From CAYWWY01 sp964462525 (lineage in GTDB: Bacteria; Thermotogota; Thermotogae; MWEM01): a stretch of 64,000 bases of DNA. The first letter of the stretch is position 1. Each line of letters opens with the position of its first letter. The notes under the pieces were generated by a model, which saw only the letters and a program-made list of their open reading frames with translations, was not told the DNA's origin and searched no databases. The position numbers and the translations under genes were made by a program. This document shows positions 52,755 to 60,553 of the stretch, piece by piece. Location: the NCBI GenBank assembly GCA_964462525.1, contig CAYWWY010000002.1, positions 62,001-126,000 of the forward strand, written 5' to 3'.

Positions 52755-54929
52755 ATGGTAGATACCAGTGCATTAATTGTTCAGAAAAGGGGCGGGGAAA
52801 AAGTTCTTTTTGATATCCAAAAAATCAAGACCGCAATACGAAAAGCCTTTGATGCTACGAAAACCACCTACAGCGAAGACATCCTAATCCTTCTAGCGCT
52901 ACGGGTATCGGCATCCATTCAACCTTCGATCAAAAATAATGAAGTGCATTTGGAACACATTCAGGATGCGGTTGAACAAGTATTAGTGGAGTCTGGCTTT
53001 TCTCGGGTTGCCAAAGCCTATATTCTCTACCGAAATCAGCATGAAAAAATACGAAATCTCGACACAACCATGCTGAATTTTTCACGAACGGTCAACGACT
53101 ATCTCACTCAACTGGATTGGAGAGTCAAAGAAAATTCGACAGTCTCTTACTCGATCGGCGGTTTGATCCTACATAACAGCGGCACAGTCATAGCCAACTA
53201 CTGGCTCAATGAATTGTATGACGACGAAATCGCCGAAGCGCATAAAACCGCGGAATTTCACATTCACGACCTTTCAATGCTCTGTGGATACTGCGCTGGT
53301 TGGAGTTTGAGACAACTGATCCAAGAAGGATTGGGCGGGGTACCGGGAAAGATTACGAGCGCCCCTCCTCGCCATCTTTCTACATTGGTCAACCAGATGG
53401 TTAATTTTTTGGGAGTTTTGCAGAACGAATGGGCCGGTGCTCAAGCTTTCTCATCGTTTGACACCTACCTAGCCCCTTTTGTCAAAAGCGATCAGATGCG
53501 ATATGAAGAGGTCAAACAGGCAATCCAATCCTTTATTTTCGGTGTGAATACGCCCAGCCGCTGGGGAACGCAATCCCCCTTTTCCAACATCACGTTGGAT
53601 TGGGTGGTTCCCGAATCCATGAAAGGTCAACCTGCCATTGTTGGCGGTAAAGAGCAAAGCTTCACTTACGGGGATTGTCAACCGGAAATGGATGCAATCA
53701 ACCGGGCCTTTTTAGAAATTATGATTGAAGGAGACTCAGCCGGAAGAGGGTTTCAGTATCCGATCCCTACATATAACATTACGAAAGACTTCAATTGGCA
53801 CAACGAGAATGCATCCCTTCTCTTCTCGATGACTGCCAAATATGGTACTCCCTATTTCCAAAATTTTATCAACTCTGACCTTGATCCTTCCGATGTTCGA
53901 AGTATGTGCTGTCGACTTCAGCTTGATAAACGGGAGCTTCGACGCAGAGGAGGCGGCCTTTTCGGGTCAGATGAGTTCACCGGATCCATAGGTGTGGTTA
54001 CCCTGAATCTTCCCAGAATGGCTTTTCTAAGCCAAACTGAGGATGAATTCTTCCTTCGGTTGAATCGAATGATGGACATGGCAAAACGATCGTTGGAGAT
54101 CAAGCGACGAGTGATTGAACGACTCAACCATGAGGGACTATATCCGTACACCAAACGATATCTCAAAGACTTTAATAATCACTTTTCCACCATCGGGTTG
54201 GTAGGAATGAATGAGACAACCCAAAACGCGTCTTGGATTCGAAAACCGCTTTATGAAAGTGAAGCCCACCGTTTTGCGATGAAAGTATTACATTTTATGC
54301 GGTCTCGGTTGAAAGATTTCCAAGAAGAAACAGGAAATCTGTATAACCTGGAAGCAACACCCGCCGAATCTACATCCTACCGGTTGGCCAAACATGATAA
54401 AAACCGTTATCCGGAAATCATCTCTTCCGGAGTTAAACAACCCTATTATACCAACTCAACCCATTTGCCAGTACAGTTCACCGAAGACGTGTTCCAAGCT
54501 TTGGATCTACAAGAACCCCTCCAAAAACTATACACTGGCGGTACGGTTTTTCACCTCTTTCTGGGCGAAAGAATCAGCGAGTGGGAGAGCGCGCGTGAGC
54601 TTGTCCAATCCATAACGAACAACTATTCGATCCCTTACTTTACTTTAAGTCCTACCTATTCTATATGCCCCGAGCATGGGTATCTGGAAGGGGAAAAGAA
54701 AGAATGCCCCGTCTGTGGATACCCAGCAGAAATCTATTCAAGAATCACGGGGTATTATCGTCCGGTTCAACACTGGAATGATGGGAAGCGTTCGGAATTT
54801 GCTCAGCGAACTGAATACGCCATGCCCAGAGAGGATGATTATGAAGTTCAGCGGTTGGCAAAAAGTAAGCCTAAACGATTACCCGAAGAAGATCTCGTCG
54901 GTACTATTTACCTCGATTTGCAATTTTGA
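52755..54929 (+). CDS. nrdD: Anaerobic ribonucleoside-triphosphate reductase
   Basis: Class III ribonucleotide reductase makes deoxynucleotides without oxygen, using a glycyl radical. The 724-residue protein begins with an ATP-cone (VQKRGGEKVLFDIQKIKTAI), which sets allosteric control. The catalytic barrel contains SMLCGYCAGWSLRQL and the FGVNTPSRWG segment. Near the C-terminus are zinc-site Cys residues (CPEHG, CPVCG) and the glycyl-radical Gly666 (RITGYYRPVQHWNDG). The last 30 or so residues extend past the conserved part and overlap nrdG. It has two NrdR boxes upstream. Confidence 0.97.
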   Translation: MVDTSALIVQKRGGEKVLFDIQKIKTAIRKAFDATKTTYSEDILILLALRVSASIQPSIKNNEVHLEHIQDAVEQVLVESGFSRVAKAYILYRNQHEKIRNLDTTMLNFSRTVNDYLTQLDWRVKENSTVSYSIGGLILHNSGTVIANYWLNELYDDEIAEAHKTAEFHIHDLSMLCGYCAGWSLRQLIQEGLGGVPGKITSAPPRHLSTLVNQMVNFLGVLQNEWAGAQAFSSFDTYLAPFVKSDQMRYEEVKQAIQSFIFGVNTPSRWGTQSPFSNITLDWVVPESMKGQPAIVGGKEQSFTYGDCQPEMDAINRAFLEIMIEGDSAGRGFQYPIPTYNITKDFNWHNENASLLFSMTAKYGTPYFQNFINSDLDPSDVRSMCCRLQLDKRELRRRGGGLFGSDEFTGSIGVVTLNLPRMAFLSQTEDEFFLRLNRMMDMAKRSLEIKRRVIERLNHEGLYPYTKRYLKDFNNHFSTIGLVGMNETTQNASWIRKPLYESEAHRFAMKVLHFMRSRLKDFQEETGNLYNLEATPAESTSYRLAKHDKNRYPEIISSGVKQPYYTNSTHLPVQFTEDVFQALDLQEPLQKLYTGGTVFHLFLGERISEWESARELVQSITNNYSIPYFTLSPTYSICPEHGYLEGEKKECPVCGYPAEIYSRITGYYRPVQHWNDGKRSEFAQRTEYAMPREDDYEVQRLAKSKPKRLPEEDLVGTIYLDLQF

Positions 54930-55542
54930 CTGTCCGTACTGTCATAATCCAGATTTGATCAAACCCCAACCTGCTCCTTACGGTGAGGAGCAGGTTTTTG
55001 CGTACCTGTCTGAGCGGAGAAATCAAATCCAAGCACTAGTCATATCGGGTGGAGAGCCTACCCTTTGGGAAGAAGATTTGCTCGGCTTTCTAGGGAAGAC
55101 AAAACAGAAATTCCCCACTCTATTGCTTAAGTTGGACACCAATGGGTCCCATCCAGGGTTTTTGGAACGATGCCTTTTCAAAGATCCTCTTGATTCGGGA
55201 AAACCCTTGATCGACTTTGTGGCTCTGGATTATAAATCGTTCCGATATGATCGACTCACGGACAGTCCCAAGGAAGAATGGGAAAAGTCACTACGCCTAT
55301 TGCATCAGTTTCCAACTGGGGAGGTCCGAATAACCATGTATCCGCCCTTTGTTCCAGAAGTTGAGTTTTCAAGCATTGCCGCGCATCTTTCGCAATTTCT
55401 CATCCCTGCCGTCGCGATTCAGTTGTATCAACCCCAACCAAAAACATCAGCCGTCGCGCCGTACAAACGCGAGGTGTTCGAACGGTTCCAAAAAACCCTT
55501 CGAGCTTTCGGCCTTTCTGTAATCATTCGACCGGTACCCTAA
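54841..55542 (+). CDS. nrdG: Anaerobic ribonucleotide reductase activating protein (radical SAM)
   Basis: NrdG uses a 4Fe-4S cluster and S-adenosylmethionine to make the glycyl radical on NrdD. The 233-residue protein starts with MKFSGWQKVSLNDYP and has the radical SAM motif C27-x3-C31-x2-C34 (CNFDCPYC), then ISGGEPTLW. ATG 54841 follows GAGG by 6 nt. The gene overlaps nrdD by 89 nt in another frame, and the codon for Cys27 lies inside nrdD. A longer frame open from 54676 has no Shine-Dalgarno or homology support. Confidence 0.94.
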   Translation: MKFSGWQKVSLNDYPKKISSVLFTSICNFDCPYCHNPDLIKPQPAPYGEEQVFAYLSERRNQIQALVISGGEPTLWEEDLLGFLGKTKQKFPTLLLKLDTNGSHPGFLERCLFKDPLDSGKPLIDFVALDYKSFRYDRLTDSPKEEWEKSLRLLHQFPTGEVRITMYPPFVPEVEFSSIAAHLSQFLIPAVAIQLYQPQPKTSAVAPYKREVFERFQKTLRAFGLSVIIRPVP

Positions 55543-55624
55543 TGAATCACAAGGAAGATCGACCCATCCTCATGCAAAATAAATCCATCAGTGGAGTCCA
55601 TCGGTCGGATAAAGGAGGAAGTGC

Positions 55625-57505
55625 ATGCATTCCATTCGGAACAAGATGCTCATTTGGTTTGGGGGTTCGATGATCGTGTTGCTTTCCCTCTTAGGGATTG
55701 TACACTTCATCCAGGTCCGAGATACCGTAATCCCGTTAACTCACGATTTGAGCACAGAGGTTCTGGTCGCGCGATCCGCTGAAATAGGGCGACTGATCCA
55801 CGGATATATAACAGATATCATTACACTAGCAAAAAACACGCTCATCCGAGAAGGTTCGTGGGAGCAAATTACTGACGCCATAATGAGTTGGGCGGGTGAG
55901 ACGAACCCCGATTATGAAATCGTTTTTTTCGCTGATCAAGACGGCCGGTATATTACAACCTTAGGTGCCAAAGGAACCATTGTGGATCGCGATTACTTTC
56001 AAGCCATTATGCATGAGGGGTTTGACGATTTTATCAGTCACACCATGATCTCTCGCTCGACGGGAGAACGGATCTTCGTTGTGGCAAGTGCGGTCATCGA
56101 TCTTCAAGGAAAAAGAAAGGGACTTATCGCCTCTACTGTTCTTTTAGAAACCCTTTCAAATATAGTGGGTTCGATCCGTATCGGAGCCAAAGGATTCGGG
56201 TATGTTATCGATCATGATGGGTTATTAATTGCTCATCCGGACGATAAATTGCGGATGACCCTCAACTTCCTACAATCTGATTCATTGGGATATCTGGGAC
56301 TCCAAGAAATTGGACGAAAGATGATCGAAAAGGAAAGCGGGATTGGGACATATCGCCGACCGGATGGAACCTCATTGGCGACTGTATTCAATCCGATTCC
56401 CCATTCTCCTGATTGGACTTTAGGCATCTCTCTATTTGAGGAAGAGTTAATCGGTACGGCCCGAGAACTGATTCGTAAAACGCTTTCCCTGATGATCATC
56501 GTCGTATGTATCGTCCTGGTGGTAGTAGTAATCATTTCAAACCGGATCGCTTCTCCGATAAAAGCCCTTAAGGAAGGAGTCAATACAGTAAGCTCAGGGA
56601 ATTTGGATCATACCCTATCCATCCGGGCAAAAGACGAAATTGGGGATTTGGCGAAGGCATATAATCGGATGACACAGCAACTGAAAACCCATATCATCAC
56701 TCTCCAGAAAACGACCGCAGAAAAAGAACGCATTGAAGGCGAGCTTCGCATCGCGAACAAGATTCAAACCAGCATGCTTCCGCATCTTTTCCCTCCATTT
56801 CCTCATATTCATAGGATTGATCTATATGCAACTATGGAGCCAGCTCGTGAGGTAGGAGGGGACTTCTATGATTTTTTCCTTGTGAATGACCGATTCCTGT
56901 ATTTCTCCATCGGTGACGTTTCAGGAAAGGGCATACCAGCAGCTCTTTTCATGGTCATTACCCGCACGATTTTAAAGAATCAAACCATGCAAGGTGATTC
57001 CCTATCCGATATCTTCTACCACACCAACCAAATTCTATGTACGGAAAATGAAGAAAATATGTTTGTAAGTGTTTTCATGGGTAAGGTAGACATTCAAACC
57101 GGAGTATTGGAGTTTATCAACGCTGGTCATAACCCTCCTTTGATATCACGAAAAAAAAAGCCCTATGAATTTCTCACAGTAGATCGAAACTTGGTTTTGG
57201 GATGTGTTCCGAACTATCGGTTTTCTGGGCATGAAACTATTTTAGAACCCAACGATGTCCTTCTTTTGTTTACAGATGGCGTTACCGAAGCGACAAACAT
57301 GGCAAATGACCTTTTTTCGAACGAGCGATTAGTGCAAACAGTCAACAACACACGCAATTTTGATACCCAGACCATACTCAAAACCATTCGTCACGCAATC
57401 GACGGTTTTGTTTTAGAATCGCCCGCTTCCGATGATGTAACAATGCTGGCAATTCGATTAAGAGAGGAACCGATCGGAAGAGATCCAGCCATGGGTGCAT
57501 CCTAA
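55625..57505 (+). CDS. Cache-HAMP-PP2C (SpoIIE/RsbU-type) phosphatase
   Basis: A 626-residue membrane sensor phosphatase. A first membrane segment (about 8-28) leads to an extracytoplasmic dCache-like domain (to about 275; GRYITTLGAKG, RDYFQAIM, GYVIDHDGLLIAHPD), a second segment (about 287-308), a HAMP domain, a short coiled coil, and a PP2C domain with EVGGDFYDFF, IGDVSGKGIPAALFM, INAGHNPP, LLFTDGVTEA and ASDDVTML, which hold the metal-binding Asp residues. Such enzymes usually dephosphorylate anti-anti-sigma proteins in partner-switching systems; no such partner is in the window. ATG with AAAGGAGG. Confidence 0.92.
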   Translation: MHSIRNKMLIWFGGSMIVLLSLLGIVHFIQVRDTVIPLTHDLSTEVLVARSAEIGRLIHGYITDIITLAKNTLIREGSWEQITDAIMSWAGETNPDYEIVFFADQDGRYITTLGAKGTIVDRDYFQAIMHEGFDDFISHTMISRSTGERIFVVASAVIDLQGKRKGLIASTVLLETLSNIVGSIRIGAKGFGYVIDHDGLLIAHPDDKLRMTLNFLQSDSLGYLGLQEIGRKMIEKESGIGTYRRPDGTSLATVFNPIPHSPDWTLGISLFEEELIGTARELIRKTLSLMIIVVCIVLVVVVIISNRIASPIKALKEGVNTVSSGNLDHTLSIRAKDEIGDLAKAYNRMTQQLKTHIITLQKTTAEKERIEGELRIANKIQTSMLPHLFPPFPHIHRIDLYATMEPAREVGGDFYDFFLVNDRFLYFSIGDVSGKGIPAALFMVITRTILKNQTMQGDSLSDIFYHTNQILCTENEENMFVSVFMGKVDIQTGVLEFINAGHNPPLISRKKKPYEFLTVDRNLVLGCVPNYRFSGHETILEPNDVLLLFTDGVTEATNMANDLFSNERLVQTVNNTRNFDTQTILKTIRHAIDGFVLESPASDDVTMLAIRLREEPIGRDPAMGAS

Positions 57506-57535
57506 AAGAAAAAGCCCTTCGTGACTACGAAGGGC
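57505..57535 (-). terminator. Rho-independent terminator (minus strand)
   Basis: A 9-bp stem (GCCCTTCGT against ACGAAGGGC) with a 4-nt loop lies at 57514-57535. On the minus strand it is followed by a T-rich tail, ending transcripts from the hybrid kinase side. The hairpin begins a few bases after the PP2C stop and could help end that gene too. Confidence 0.8.
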
Positions 57536-57574
57536 CATCTATGTGAGCAGTGTGGTTGGTCGGTCTTGTTTTTC
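57505..57574 (-). ncRNA. Candidate small RNA of about 70 nt between converging genes
   Basis: On the minus strand a TTGACA (57606-57611) and a TATAAT (57581-57586), 19 nt apart, lie just upstream of a good rho-independent terminator (57505-57535). A transcript from about 57574 to 57505 would be roughly 70 nt with no open frame of note. The 19-nt spacer is longer than ideal. The alternative is that this is just the 3' untranslated region of the hybrid kinase gene. No known RNA family is recognised. The rest of 57536-57672 shows nothing else. Confidence 0.3.
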
Positions 57575-57672
57575 AAAGATATTATACATCAAGGGCTTAA
57601 CTGAGTGTCAACAGCCAAATTGCGATGTTTTGTGTAACGATCGTGAAAATACGGGGGTACACTCCATATGAG

Positions 57673-60294
57673 TTATCTATTTTCGTTCAAAGTATGGTTC
57701 GCTGGTTTTGAAATATACGATTTCAGTTCAGGACATGTCACTAGTGAACGGATTTCTTGATCAAGCTTTTTCCTCATTTGCATCCGATTATCCGTGTCCG
57801 ACAATTCCGTTTGATCATACTTCTCGATCTCTTCTACCGTTTTACACAAATCCGCAAGGTCAACAGCGCCGACCAGAGCCGCAGCACCTTTGATCTTGTG
57901 AACTAATGGACGAATATCGACCCATAAACTCCGTGGATCAAATCGCGGAGTCCATTCCTCTTCCAATGACCGCAAAAAAATGGCCAAAAGCTCCTTGTGC
58001 ATTTCTGCGTCTCCTCCCGTCATTTCAATCCCGCGGGCTACATCAATATGCGGGATCGGCCAATCATGGATCCTTTTTTTCCTTTCCTTGACCTCACCCG
58101 ATTTTCCTCCCCAAACAGACCTCAATGCTGCAAAAAGTTCCTCAGGAGGCAGCGGTTTGTGTAACACCATTTCAACACCCACTTCTTGGCTCAGTCTTCC
58201 CGCTGCTTCTTTTGAAGACCCCGAGAAGACAATGATTTTTGCTTCAAAGTCGGGTATTTGGCGAAATCGATTGAGGAGCTCCCATCCATTCATATCAGGC
58301 AGATAATAATCCATAATGATTAGGTCATATGAACCAGTTTCTCCAAAATGCAGCGCTTTCCTTGCTGTATCGGCAATATCGACTTCAACTCCTTTTTTCA
58401 TAAGGAGTTCTTTTGAAAGCGTGGCATTGCTTACATCATCCTCGACCAAAAGAACTCGTTTCGAATGAAAAATCGGTTCGGGTGTGAAAAGAGTCGTTCG
58501 ATCGATCCCTGTGGAGGGGAAATCAAACAATCCTTCATTCCCTTTTTGATGTTGAAGGGGCAGCTCGACAACAAACTGACTCCCTTCTCCCTCTTTGCTA
58601 ACGACTTCAATCGTCCCCTCCATTGTATCAATTAAGCTCTTGCAAATGGATAGCCCCAAACCCGTACCTCCATACCGGCGTCCAGTCGATGAATCGGCTT
58701 GGGTGTAGGGTGTGAAGAGTTTTTGTAGATGTTGATCGTTCATTCCGATTCCGGTATCCCATATAGTGAATCGGATTTTGTCTGGTTCCGGTTCTACTTT
58801 TAATCCAATATATCCTTGAACAGTAAACTTCAGAGCATTGCTGAATAGATTGATCAGGATTTGGTGAATGCGTAATGAATCACCCATATAGATCAGATCA
58901 GAGGAAAAAACAGGTTCGATCTGGAATTGGATTCTCTTCTGTTGAGCCATCGGTTCAAACAGCTGCTGGAATCTCTCGATTAGCTTCTTCAGTGAAAAAG
59001 GGGCTTTTTCCAATACCATCTTACCTGCTTCTAGTTTGGATAGATCCAGAATATCATTGATTATCGTACGAAGAGCATCAACGCCCATGGTAATTCGATC
59101 CAGATATGTTTTCTGTTCCTCAGTGCTTAGGATTGCTTCAAGCAAAGACAACAATCCCGTGACTGCATGGAGCGGGTTTCGTAATTCGTGACTGACATTC
59201 GCAATAAACTGGCTTTTAGCCTTATTGGCCGCTTGAGCATCCTTTCTTGCTTTTTCAAGAAATCGTTGTGTTTGCTTGAGTTTGGTTACATCCCGAAATA
59301 GAAAAGCTCGTCCGATATACCGCCCTATTCTATCCTTGAGGATCGTTGCATCAACATGAAACACTCGGTCTTTCGAAATATGCTCTTCAAGCTCAATGGG
59401 CTCTTGGTTGTTTTTCGTTCCGAGCTTCTGTAGACGGGGCCATTCCTCAAAGACACGAGAAGCCGGTACCCCTACAGTCAATCGAATGGGTTCCAACCAA
59501 TCAGCAAGCGCTGAATTCCAGTTTACTATTTTATTCTCTTGATCAACAACCAATAATCCATCGATAAGGTTCATTGCAACCTGTTCCCAAGCGATTGGAG
59601 ATACTTTCAACAATCCAAAACGTAGGGTGGCCCATGCAATGAGGCTTATCGATATCACAAAACTTAATGGGGTCGGATCAAATCCTCCGATTACTCGATT
59701 ATCTAGGATATACATGATGCTTGAGGCAAAAGGGAAAGCGCAACCCATGATGATCATCACAGATTGTCTCAGGAACAAATCCCGCGAAGCAATCACATAT
59801 CGAACCAGAAGAAAGACGGATATACCGACTAAGGAATACGCATATATACTATTGATCCAAAAAAGAGATCCTCGTTCATACACACCGGCAATTCCTCCTG
59901 GAATTGCCTCAAGTTCGATACTGGACCAGATAAGATGATGATATTGATTCGTAAAGGATAGGATGATTTGTATGGTCGGTACAATAAGGAGAAAAACACT
60001 TCGTTTTGTGGAAATCCGATTTCCCCTTCCTATGGCTTGGAGAACAAATAGGAGAAAAAAAACAGCGGTTGTTTGACTGCCAATATATGAGAAAGCGGAC
60101 CAAAGAGCTTTACCTGTATGGCTCATGGAAACTGCCTCAAAGATCGACGTAAAACACCAAATCCCAACAAAAACCATTAATACAACCATCTCAATAGCCC
60201 CGGATGCGGGTCGTTTCCGAAAAGCAATCAATCCCATCAAGAAAGATAAACCAGTTCCCGCGATGCACAAAACCACATATACAATTAAATGCAT
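57673..60294 (-). CDS. Hybrid sensor histidine kinase with 7TM, PAS, receiver and HPt domains
   Basis: An 873-residue kinase from ATG 60294, which is preceded by AGAGGAG; in-frame codons further upstream enter the assembly-gap repeat. Seven or so N-terminal membrane helices resemble the 7TM sensor region of histidine kinases. A PAS-like domain follows (MNLIDGLLVVDQENKIVNWN), then HisKA (NVSHELRNPLHAVTGL), ATPase boxes (NLFSNALKFT, DTGIGM, YGGTGLGLSICKSL), a receiver domain (LLVEDD, MDYYLPDMNG, LHKPLPP) and an HPt domain (LVHKIKGAAALVGA). The full phosphorelay set is in one chain; the final response regulator is not in the window. Confidence 0.93.
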   Translation of the reverse strand: MHLIVYVVLCIAGTGLSFLMGLIAFRKRPASGAIEMVVLMVFVGIWCFTSIFEAVSMSHTGKALWSAFSYIGSQTTAVFFLLFVLQAIGRGNRISTKRSVFLLIVPTIQIILSFTNQYHHLIWSSIELEAIPGGIAGVYERGSLFWINSIYAYSLVGISVFLLVRYVIASRDLFLRQSVMIIMGCAFPFASSIMYILDNRVIGGFDPTPLSFVISISLIAWATLRFGLLKVSPIAWEQVAMNLIDGLLVVDQENKIVNWNSALADWLEPIRLTVGVPASRVFEEWPRLQKLGTKNNQEPIELEEHISKDRVFHVDATILKDRIGRYIGRAFLFRDVTKLKQTQRFLEKARKDAQAANKAKSQFIANVSHELRNPLHAVTGLLSLLEAILSTEEQKTYLDRITMGVDALRTIINDILDLSKLEAGKMVLEKAPFSLKKLIERFQQLFEPMAQQKRIQFQIEPVFSSDLIYMGDSLRIHQILINLFSNALKFTVQGYIGLKVEPEPDKIRFTIWDTGIGMNDQHLQKLFTPYTQADSSTGRRYGGTGLGLSICKSLIDTMEGTIEVVSKEGEGSQFVVELPLQHQKGNEGLFDFPSTGIDRTTLFTPEPIFHSKRVLLVEDDVSNATLSKELLMKKGVEVDIADTARKALHFGETGSYDLIIMDYYLPDMNGWELLNRFRQIPDFEAKIIVFSGSSKEAAGRLSQEVGVEMVLHKPLPPEELFAALRSVWGGKSGEVKERKKRIHDWPIPHIDVARGIEMTGGDAEMHKELLAIFLRSLEEEWTPRFDPRSLWVDIRPLVHKIKGAAALVGAVDLADLCKTVEEIEKYDQTELSDTDNRMQMRKKLDQEIRSLVTCPELKSYISKPANHTLNENR

Positions 60295-60312
60295 ACAGAA
60301 GCTCCTCTTGAA

Positions 60313-60367
60313 ATGATCCATGGAGGGAAAGAGATCATCTTGTTCGAACTCCCTCACTACCAACGAA
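60313..60367 (+). repeat. 55-bp direct repeat, left copy, flanking the assembly gap
   Basis: Identical to 60468-60522. It ends exactly at the N run. A 55-bp exact overlap equals a common de Bruijn k-mer size, so it is probably one sequence written twice by the scaffolder. Confidence 0.95.
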
Positions 60368-60467
60368 NNNNNNNNNNNNNNNNNNNNNNNNNNNNNNNNN
60401 NNNNNNNNNNNNNNNNNNNNNNNNNNNNNNNNNNNNNNNNNNNNNNNNNNNNNNNNNNNNNNNNNNN
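60368..60467. other. Assembly gap of exactly 100 N
   Basis: 100 N between two identical 55-bp sequences: a default-length gap. If the repeat copies are one sequence, nothing is missing, and the distance between the hybrid kinase start and the methyltransferase stop is about 105 bp, with no gene in it. Confidence 0.99.
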
Positions 60468-60522
60468 ATGATCCATGGAGGGAAAGAGATCATCTTGTTC
60501 GAACTCCCTCACTACCAACGAA
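60468..60522 (+). repeat. 55-bp direct repeat, right copy, flanking the assembly gap
   Basis: Identical to 60313-60367 and starts exactly after the N run. The downstream 60523-60553 is A/T-rich and may hold the weak promoter of the hybrid kinase (minus strand TTGAGT, 17 nt, TAAAAA). Confidence 0.95.
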
Positions 60523-60553
60523 CAGGATTTTTTACATAATTTTGTAATTCGAC

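Noticed and set aside
54676..54840. N-terminal extension of nrdG starting inside nrdD
   Set aside because: The frame is open, but there is no Shine-Dalgarno at 54676 and the extension would overlap the conserved end of nrdD. The homologous protein begins at MKFSGWQK, with GAGG just upstream.
60342..60351. GTTCGAACTC resembling a tRNA T-loop
   Set aside because: No acceptor stem, anticodon arm or CCA end can be built around it; it lies in the duplicated gap-flanking sequence.
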